This document shows positions 1 to 4,840 of a DNA stretch of 6,581 bases, one piece after another; within the stretch, counting starts at the first letter, position 1; every line of letters begins with the position of its first letter. The stretch is from an uncultured Bacillota bacterium (lineage in GTDB: Bacteria; Bacillota; Clostridia; Peptostreptococcales; Anaerovoracaceae), in the NCBI GenBank assembly GCA_959606705.1, contig CAUHLX010000160.1:1-6581 (forward strand). Direction: 5' to 3'. A program made the position numbers and the translations under genes. The notes below the pieces were generated by a model that was not told where the DNA came from, did not search any database, and saw nothing but the letters and a program-made list of their open reading frames with translations.

Positions 1-258
1 GGTGGAATACACCGGGCATCCGAAGCGGTCCTGCAAAAACTTGTTTCCACCAATGTGGTCCGCATTGGAATGCGTGTTGAAAATCGCGTTCAGCTTCCAG
101 CCTCGTTCCTCCAGCAGCTTCTTCACTTTGCGGCCGGCTTCCTTGTCGTTTCCGCTGTCGATGAGATAAGCGTCCGCGTCCCCCTCCAGATACAGTCCCA
201 TCTTTGCCGGACAGTTGATATAGTAAGTACGTTCTCCCGCCTGAACCAATTCGTACAT
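1..258 (-). CDS. Metallo-beta-lactamase-fold hydrolase, N-terminal part (runs off the window)
   Basis: The visible 86 residues are the N-terminal part of an MBL-fold protein. A first beta-strand pair (residues 11-33) ends in the strand-turn LIDSGND (32-38), usual before the metal site. The metal motif THSNADHIGG (62-71) follows. Its pattern is H-x-N-x-D-H instead of the usual H-x-H-x-D-H: His63, Asp67 and His68 are present, but the second His is Asn65. Members of this fold are mostly metal-dependent hydrolases; the substrate cannot be told from this fragment. The ATG lies 1 bp after the trpF-GNAT stop codon. It is preceded by an extended Shine-Dalgarno, AGGGGTGATC, ending 6 bases before it, so translation is probably coupled to the tryptophan operon. 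The remaining metal ligands and the C-terminus are outside the window. I am confident of the fold and not of the function. Confidence 0.85.
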   Translation of the reverse strand, partial: MYELVQAGERTYYINCPAKMGLYLEGDADAYLIDSGNDKEAGRKVKKLLEERGWKLNAIFNTHSNADHIGGNKFLQDRFGCPVYST

Positions 259-259
259 C

Positions 260-1405
260 TTATTGATCACCCCTCTCGGTTTTTCGAATCGAAAACACCA
301 AATGCGGCATGTCCATGCCATAATAATGCTTTAAAAGCCGCCCTCTCACGGTCATTCCGTTCCGCCGGGCCACGTTTTGGGAAGCCTCATTATCCACTCG
401 AATGATGGAGTATACCTCCTCCAGCCCCAGCTCGTCGAAGGCGTAATCCCGGCAGGCCGACGCCGCTTCCGCGGCATAACCACGATGCCAGAATTCCTTG
501 CGGAACAGGTACCCTATCTCGGGTACCATTCTTCCCTCCCACTCCTGCATGGTAATCCCGCACTGGCCAATGAGCTCTCCCGTCTCTTTTAAGATGACTG
601 CCAACAGGCCATATGCGTCTCCGTACGTTTCATATCGCGCCAGCTGGCGATCCAGCCACGCTTGAGCTTCCTCCCGTGAAAAAGCGTGCTCATAGGCGTA
701 CATCACCTCTTCATCCCTCAGGATTCCGCATAACGCCTGGAAATCCGCCGGTTCCAGCTTCCTCAAGCGAAGGCGTTCCGTTTCCAGCTTCAAGCTTCCC
801 TCCTGACGGGCCAGTGATACCAGTTGAAGAATCTTTTCCCGGTCCTTCACGCCGCCGTCTTCCACTCCGCTGCTCACGTCGATCCCAAAGGGCCGCACCC
901 TGCGAATGGCCTCCGCCACGTTGTCCGGTCCTAGGCCGCCCGCTAAAAAAAAGGGATGACCCGCCAAGGGTCCCCTCGGAATCAGGCTCCAGTCAAAGGC
1001 CGTTCCCGTCCCGCCGGCGCCATGATCCAAAAGCAGAAGCTCTGCCGGGAAACGAGCCGCCCGTTTCACCGTCTCCGCGTCCTTCACCGAAAATGCGCGG
1101 ATGATCGGGCAGGAAACCGTTTTCCGCAGCTTCTCCACATCGGAGGGGTCCTCGTCACCGTGGAGCTGTACCACGTCGATGATTCCTTCCGAGACCAGAG
1201 ACGTTACCCTCTCCGTCGGTGCGTTCACAAAGACTCCCACCGCGGAAATCCCCTTTGTCAGCCGCTTCCGAAGCTCCTTCGCCTGCTTCGGCTCCACATA
1301 CCGCCGGCTTTTTTCCGCGAACACAAAACCGATGTAATCCGGCAGGGCTTCATTGACAAAGTCCACATCCCGGCTCCTGGTCAGTCCGCATATCTTGATT
1401 TTCAC
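260..1405 (-). CDS. trpF: TrpF-GNAT fusion: phosphoribosylanthranilate isomerase plus N-acetyltransferase domain
   Basis: Residues 1 to about 204 are a complete phosphoribosylanthranilate isomerase, which converts PRA to CdRP in tryptophan synthesis. Visible motifs are KICGL (4-8, with the expected catalytic Cys6), QLHGDE (80-85), LLLLD (123-127, with the expected general acid Asp127), GTGTAFDW (132-139), the phosphate loop LAGGLGPDNV (154-163) and DVSSGVE (176-182). Residues 205-381 form a second domain of the RimJ/RimL-like GNAT family: an opening LKLETERLRLRKL, the acetyl-CoA loop HRGYAAEA (307-314), and NEASQNVARRNGM (339-351). TrpF is normally a stand-alone protein of about 200 residues or is fused to TrpC, so this partner is odd. 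I chose the GTG start because AGGAG sits 7 bases upstream. A TTG two codons earlier (1411) overlaps the trpC stop but has only 1 base of spacing. The substrate of the GNAT half is unknown. Confidence 0.93.
   Translation of the reverse strand: MKIKICGLTRSRDVDFVNEALPDYIGFVFAEKSRRYVEPKQAKELRKRLTKGISAVGVFVNAPTERVTSLVSEGIIDVVQLHGDEDPSDVEKLRKTVSCPIIRAFSVKDAETVKRAARFPAELLLLDHGAGGTGTAFDWSLIPRGPLAGHPFFLAGGLGPDNVAEAIRRVRPFGIDVSSGVEDGGVKDREKILQLVSLARQEGSLKLETERLRLRKLEPADFQALCGILRDEEVMYAYEHAFSREEAQAWLDRQLARYETYGDAYGLLAVILKETGELIGQCGITMQEWEGRMVPEIGYLFRKEFWHRGYAAEAASACRDYAFDELGLEEVYSIIRVDNEASQNVARRNGMTVRGRLLKHYYGMDMPHLVFSIRKTERGDQ
791..804 (-). promoter_or_regulatory. Internal Shine-Dalgarno and TTG start at the TrpF-GNAT junction
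   Basis: AGGAGG (804-799) is followed by 5 bases and an in-frame TTG (793-791), which is codon 205 of the fusion. It lies exactly where a stand-alone RimJ/RimL-like acetyltransferase would begin (LKLETERLRL), and initiation here would give a 177-residue protein of normal GNAT length. The same TTG is part of a TTGA, so in the +1 frame a TGA stop overlaps it. This is the same TTGA arrangement seen at the trpC stop. It suggests that the two domains were once overlapping separate genes. Use of this start is inferred, not shown. Confidence 0.55.
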
Positions 1406-1407
1406 CT

Positions 1408-2223
1408 TCAAACTCCTCTCAAAGCCGCCAGAGCGGTCTTCTTATCCGGGCTGCGCATGAAAGCTTCACCGATGAGCACGGCATCGGTCCCGTTCTCCCG
1501 CAGAACCTTCACGTCGGCAGACGTTTTGATTCCGCTCTCGGAAACAAACCGGACCGAGGCCGGTACCAGCCTGCGGAGTCTGGCGCTGGTGGTCACATCC
1601 ACCTCAAAGGTTTTCAAATCGCGGTTGTTCACCCCTACCACCCGCGCGCCCGCGGCCAGCGCCCGCCGGACCTCTTCCTCCGTATGCGCCTCGACCAGTG
1701 CCGACAGCCCCAGAGAATCCGCCCGCCGGAAAAATGATTTCAATTCTTCCTCCGAAAGCAGCGCACAGATCAGCAGAATCGCGTCCGCTCCTAAAGTTTT
1801 TGCCTGATCGATCTGATATGAATCCACCGTGAAATCCTTCCGCAAAATCGGCAGACTCACCGACTGGCGGATTTCCTTCAAATATTGGTCGCTTCCGAGA
1901 AAATAATAGGGCTCGGTCAACACCGAAAGAGCGGAAGCGCCCGCCTCTTCATATTCCTCCGCGATCCGTACATACGGAAAATCCTCGGCGATGACTCCTT
2001 TGGAAGGAGACGCCTTCTTCACCTCGCAGATAAAGGAAATGCCCGGAGCGGCCAAGGCGCGTTCAAAGGGAAAATCCGCCGCGGAGCCGGCCCCTCGCAG
2101 CGCTTCTTGTTCCTCTCGCCGGCAAATTTCCAGCGCCTGTGCTTCCATCTCCTCCGGAGAAATCCGTTTCTTTTCTTCCTCCACCCGAATCCTGGTACGG
2201 GCCGCAATCTCCTCTAATATCAT
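1408..2223 (-). CDS. trpC: Indole-3-glycerol phosphate synthase
   Basis: This 271-residue protein is a full-length TrpC, a cytoplasmic TIM-barrel enzyme that decarboxylates and closes CdRP to indole-3-glycerol phosphate. Family motifs appear in order: EVKKASPSKG (67-76, active-site Glu and Lys), LTEPYYFLGS (102-111), LPILRKDFTVDSYQI (124-138, with Lys129 in the place of the catalytic lysine), LVEAH (176-180, Glu178), VGVNNRDLKTF (196-206, Asn200), SESGI (228-232) and DAVLIGEAFM (247-256, phosphate binding). The ATG is preceded by GGAGG with 8 bases of spacing, and this ribosome binding site lies inside the last codons of trpD, 3 bp from its stop. The trpF start follows its own stop by 2 bp. 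TrpC and TrpF are separate here, unlike the TrpC-TrpF fusion of enteric bacteria. Confidence 0.97.
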   Translation of the reverse strand: MILEEIAARTRIRVEEEKKRISPEEMEAQALEICRREEQEALRGAGSAADFPFERALAAPGISFICEVKKASPSKGVIAEDFPYVRIAEEYEEAGASALSVLTEPYYFLGSDQYLKEIRQSVSLPILRKDFTVDSYQIDQAKTLGADAILLICALLSEEELKSFFRRADSLGLSALVEAHTEEEVRRALAAGARVVGVNNRDLKTFEVDVTTSARLRRLVPASVRFVSESGIKTSADVKVLRENGTDAVLIGEAFMRSPDKKTALAALRGV

Positions 2224-2226
2224 ACT

Positions 2227-3273
2227 CTATTCCTCCGCCAACTCATTGGAAATTTCCACAAATCGATTCAGCTGTGCCAACGCCTGCCCGCTGTCGACGA
2301 CCTCCGTCACCAGCTTCATCGCCTGACAGAGATCCAGCTCCGGCCGGGCGATGGCCATCGCCGCCGCCGAATTCAGCAATACGGCGTCTCGTCTCGGCCC
2401 TTTTTCCCCCTCCAAAATTCCCCGGGCGATGCGGGCGTTCTCCTGCGGGTCGCCTCCCGCCAAATCCTGTCTTCCGCACCGTTTCAATCCCAGGTCCTCC
2501 GGATTCAACTCGAAGGAACGGAACTCCCCGTCGTGAATTTCGCAGACCGAGGTTGACGCGGACAGGGAAATCTCGTCCAAGCCGTCCTGACCGTAAACCA
2601 CCATCGCCTTTTTGACTCCCAGATTGGAGAGCACCCGGGCCAGCGGCTCCACCAGCGCCTCCTCATAAACGCCCAGCAGCTCCATATTGGCCCCCGCGGG
2701 ATTGGTCAGCGGTCCTAAAATGTTGAATATGGTCCGCACGGACAGCTCCTTGCGCACCGGCGCCACATATTTCATAGCGATATGGTAGTTCTGCGCAAAA
2801 AGGAAACACAGGTTGATCCGCTCCAGCAGTTCTTTGCTCTTTTCCGGAGGCAAGGCGATGTTGACCCCCAGCGCTTCCAAAACATCCGCCGCGCCGCATT
2901 TGCTGGAGGCGGCCCGGTTGCCGTGCTTGGCCACCGGGACACCCGCCGCGGAAACCACGATGGAGGAGGTGGTGGAAATATTGAAGGAGCCGGAGTGGTC
3001 GCCTCCGGTCCCCACGATTTCCAGCACGTCTCGGTCGTGGAGCAGTCGAATGCAGTGCTTTCTCATGCCGGCCGCGGCTGCGGTGATCTCCTCGATGGTC
3101 TCCCCTTTCATGCTCAGCGCCATGAGAAAGGCGCTCATCTGTACCGGGGTGGCCGTTCCACCCATGATTTCATCCATGACGCTGACCACCATCTCGTAAG
3201 AAAGATCCTCGCGGTCTGCCAGCCGTACGATCGCTTCCTTGATTACCAATGCTTCCATCTTCGCTTCACTCAT
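2227..3273 (-). CDS. trpD: Anthranilate phosphoribosyltransferase
   Basis: TrpD joins anthranilate to PRPP, giving phosphoribosylanthranilate and pyrophosphate, the second step of the tryptophan branch. The 348-residue length is normal for the single-domain enzyme; there is no fused TrpG glutaminase domain. The glycine-rich PRPP loop GTGGD (88-92) is followed by SFNIST (96-101), KHGNRA (116-121), SSKCGAADVLEALG (123-136), RTIFNILGPLTNP (180-192) and GLDE (231-234), whose Asp-Glu pair binds magnesium in this family. The N-terminal helical domain (about 1-75) and the alpha/beta domain are complete. The ATG has AGGAGG 8 bases upstream. It is the first gene after the T-box leader, so trpE and trpG are not directly upstream, although the enzyme needs their product. 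Confidence 0.97.
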   Translation of the reverse strand: MSEAKMEALVIKEAIVRLADREDLSYEMVVSVMDEIMGGTATPVQMSAFLMALSMKGETIEEITAAAAGMRKHCIRLLHDRDVLEIVGTGGDHSGSFNISTTSSIVVSAAGVPVAKHGNRAASSKCGAADVLEALGVNIALPPEKSKELLERINLCFLFAQNYHIAMKYVAPVRKELSVRTIFNILGPLTNPAGANMELLGVYEEALVEPLARVLSNLGVKKAMVVYGQDGLDEISLSASTSVCEIHDGEFRSFELNPEDLGLKRCGRQDLAGGDPQENARIARGILEGEKGPRRDAVLLNSAAAMAIARPELDLCQAMKLVTEVVDSGQALAQLNRFVEISNELAEE

Positions 3274-3292
3274 CTCATTCCCCTCCTGATCT

Positions 3293-3308
3293 CAATCGAA
3301 TTCGATTG
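3293..3308. repeat. 16-bp perfect palindrome ahead of trpD
   Basis: CAATCGAATTCGATTG is a perfect 8+8 inverted repeat lying between the leader terminator and the trpD ribosome binding site (AGGAGG, 3287-3282). It starts 5 bases from that site. It could be a protein operator or part of an RNA hairpin affecting trpD initiation. Nothing in the sequence shows which, and it is not part of the core T-box structure. Confidence 0.5.
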
Positions 3309-3344
3309 TTCCGTCATTGATTTCAACTGAGGGTACGGACAAAC

Positions 3345-3384
3345 AAAAAACCCGTCCTCAGCAATCTAAACTGCTAAGGACGAG
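3345..3384 (-). terminator. T-box intrinsic terminator with competing antiterminator
   Basis: The arms CGTCCTTAGCAG (3382-3371) and TTGCTGAGGACG (3364-3353) form a 12-bp stem with two G-T pairs and a 6-base loop. Two further pairs extend it at the base, and six T follow (3350-3345). The CCTT of the 5' arm (3379-3376 includes its last three bases and the T before the A) can instead pair with the AAGG of the T-box (3412-3409). That pairing forms the antiterminator and breaks the terminator. This mutually exclusive pairing is the expected on/off switch for trpD and the genes behind it. Confidence 0.92.
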
Positions 3385-3637
3385 CTGCATTTAAAACCCG
3401 CGGTGCCACCTTGCTTCACGGAAAAATCCGCGCACTTGACAGGATACCATCATATCCCCGGCAACTGACGCATGCCGTACTGCGTCGCGGAATACTCAGT
3501 GCCTGGCACCTTTGACCGCGCCCTCCGTGGTCCATTTAACTATGTGCGTCCTGCGCGGCTCCCAGCTCCCCGCGCTCTCTGTAAGTGCACCATAATTGTT
3601 ATCTCCACATCATCGGTTTCACATATAAAATTGTATG
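3345..3637 (-). ncRNA. T-box riboswitch leader, tryptophan specific
   Basis: The minus strand carries the T-box sequence AAGGTGGCACCGCGGG (3412-3397), the hallmark of tRNA-sensing leaders in Firmicutes. Stem I can be drawn as a lower helix UGUGG/CCACG (3609-3605 with 3530-3526), an internal loop, an upper helix UAUG(G)UGC/GCACAUA (3594-3587 with 3547-3541, one bulged G) and a GC hairpin (3575-3570 with 3558-3553). On the 3' side of the internal loop, just before the lower helix closes, is AAA-UGG-A. Its UGG (3534-3532) is the only tryptophan codon and is the likely specifier. The bulge UGGC (3408-3405) would pair with GCCA, the expected end of tRNA-Trp with discriminator G. A smaller hairpin, GACGCA/TGCGTC, lies between (about 3485-3466). 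Uncharged tRNA-Trp should stabilise the antiterminator and allow transcription into trpD. The 5' end is estimated from the promoter. Confidence 0.92.
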
Positions 3638-3643
3638 TTCATA

Positions 3644-3671
3644 ATTATACCGTTTTTTCCTTCGTTGTCAA
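3644..3671 (-). promoter_or_regulatory. Sigma-A promoter of the trp operon
   Basis: TTGACA (3671-3666), a 16-bp spacer and TATAAT (3649-3644) are both perfect consensus hexamers. The -35 lies within the last codons of the upstream methyltransferase gene, and the -10 contains that gene's TAA stop. Transcription should start near 3637, giving a leader of about 365 bases before trpD. No terminator separates the methyltransferase from this promoter, so read-through from upstream would also pass through the T-box switch. Confidence 0.88.
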
Positions 3672-4571
3672 TGCTGTTTTTTTCGGACACCCGATGAGAA
3701 GCTCCAAGTGAATGGTTATCGTGTGAATCTCCTCTGCCTTGACTTTCGACAAGTCCACGTGATACGTCATGGGGGTCATTCGCAGAAACGCCTCGGCCTG
3801 CTCTCGGCTTACCGGAAGCTCCCTGCGCACGGTCCGTCGTTCCAGCAGCTCCGCGTGCTCCTGAAAGTAAGAAAGCACCTCCGTATTGTCGTATTCTTTG
3901 TTTAGAAGCTGATCCGAAGCCGCCTGCCGTACTTCCTTCAGATAATCCTCTCCCGGAATCACCTTGATCAAAACGCCGTCCTCCGCCAGAACTCGAAAGT
4001 ATTCGGCGTAGTTGGCGGGGGTCAGGATGTTGAGAAGCACATCGATCCGCTTTCTTTTCCACGGTAGATGCGCCAGGTCCGCAACCATAAAGCCCACCGG
4101 CGCCGACTCTTTGACCGCCAATCGGATCGCGTCTTTGGAGATGTCCATGGCGTAAAAGCGGCAGCGCTCTTTAAGCCCTTCCTCCCGCGCCAAACGGATG
4201 GAGTAAAATCCCTCGCCGCAGCCCACGTCCAAAACGTTGATCGGATGCTCGTGAGAAGCCCCGCAGCGCTCAATCACCTCCGCCAGCTCCCGTATCACTC
4301 CATCGTAAAAGCCGTCGGAAAAAACTTTCTTCCTGTTTTCAAACAGCTCCCGACCATAGTTGACCGGCTTTTGATTGGGAATGAAATTCACGTAACCCTT
4401 GGCTGACAGGTCAAAGCAGTGTCCCTTTTTACATCGAAAGGAACCGCCTTCCCACAGAATTAAATTTTCCTGACAAACCGGACAGAGATAATCTCGCTCC
4501 GCTTCCTGAAATACCGCCAGGGCCTGCTGTCGTCTGCTCTGTTTTCCTTTGCTTTTCTCCCTATCGCTCAT
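3645..4571 (-). CDS. rlmA: RlmA-family 23S rRNA (guanine-N1)-methyltransferase
   Basis: The 308-residue protein has the two-part build of the RlmA family. An N-terminal zinc finger has Cys30, Cys33, Cys47 and His51 (CPVC, then CKKGH), followed by FDLSAKGYVNF (53-63). A Rossmann methyltransferase domain then has the S-adenosylmethionine motif LDVGCGEGFYS (114-124), AMDISKDAIRLA (141-152) and VIPGEDYLKE (204-213). The family's MTP motif is in LRMTPMTYH (263-271). Characterised relatives methylate G745 (E. coli RlmA) or G748 (TlrB, tylosin resistance) in 23S rRNA. Which base is the target here cannot be told from the sequence. About 29 residues precede the first zinc Cys, somewhat longer than the enteric enzyme. 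The ATG has AAGGTGG upstream with 7 bases of spacing, the only start I see with a good site. The stop codon lies inside the trp promoter. Confidence 0.88.
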   Translation of the reverse strand: MSDREKSKGKQSRRQQALAVFQEAERDYLCPVCQENLILWEGGSFRCKKGHCFDLSAKGYVNFIPNQKPVNYGRELFENRKKVFSDGFYDGVIRELAEVIERCGASHEHPINVLDVGCGEGFYSIRLAREEGLKERCRFYAMDISKDAIRLAVKESAPVGFMVADLAHLPWKRKRIDVLLNILTPANYAEYFRVLAEDGVLIKVIPGEDYLKEVRQAASDQLLNKEYDNTEVLSYFQEHAELLERRTVRRELPVSREQAEAFLRMTPMTYHVDLSKVKAEEIHTITIHLELLIGCPKKTALTTKEKTV

Positions 4572-4621
4572 CTGCGCCCCACCTTTCCGGTTCCCGCCCC
4601 GTGGTTTTTCTTACGGATTCT

Positions 4622-4650
4622 ATTATACAGAAAAAATGAAAAAAACGCCA
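4622..4650 (-). promoter_or_regulatory. Possible promoter of the rlmA gene
   Basis: A perfect TATAAT (4627-4622) lies about 50 bp upstream of the rlmA start in an AT-rich stretch. With a 17-bp spacer the -35 would be TGGCGT (4650-4645), a poor match to TTGACA. A small inverted repeat, ATGATT-5-AATCAT (4650-4666), abuts the -35 position and could bind a regulator, but it is short and AT-rich. Confidence 0.4.
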
Positions 4651-4782
4651 TGATTCCTCAAATCATTCTATATCCGGCCGTCTTTTTCCCACAGGTGAGT
4701 ATAAATGAACGGAAATCAGAATGGAAACCTACGGGCTCTGATGTTTCTTCCGAAGTCCGATCGGATTCTCCTTTTCACACCC

Positions 4783-4810
4783 TTGCGCATAGTATGCGGT
4801 AGAATACTTT
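4783..4810 (+). promoter_or_regulatory. Weak candidate promoter for the collagen-like gene
   Basis: TTGCGC (4783-4788), a 16-bp spacer and TACTTT (4805-4810) make a poor sigma-A match. The same stretch holds CATAGTATG (4788-4796), one base away from the CATAnnnTA -10 of mother-cell sporulation promoters, which would suit a spore-surface protein. Neither reading is convincing. The rest of the 4572-4782 interval holds only the rlmA upstream region and a 10-bp palindrome, TCCGATCGGA (4756-4765); I see no RNA gene there. Confidence 0.25.
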
Positions 4811-4840
4811 TTTAACACGAATCATTTGGAGGTTATTCCC

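Noticed and set aside
956..1807. Long plus-strand open frame opposite trpF and trpC
   Set aside because: It lies antisense to two clear enzyme genes with all catalytic motifs. Its product is Arg/Ser-rich with no domain, as expected from GC-rich antisense frames.
3472..3711. Small plus-strand open frame across the T-box leader
   Set aside because: It covers the structured leader and promoter of the minus strand, has no ribosome binding site, and its product resembles nothing I know.
4650..4667. ATGATT/AATCAT inverted repeat followed on the minus strand by a T run, resembling a terminator
   Set aside because: The stem is only six AT-rich pairs and the T run is separated by GGCG. It is too weak for an intrinsic terminator and lies upstream of rlmA, where none is needed.
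4756..4765. TCCGATCGGA palindrome in the rlmA/collagen intergenic region
   Set aside because: It is only 10 bp long with no loop or second copy nearby; palindromes of this length are expected by chance often enough that I do not call it an operator.
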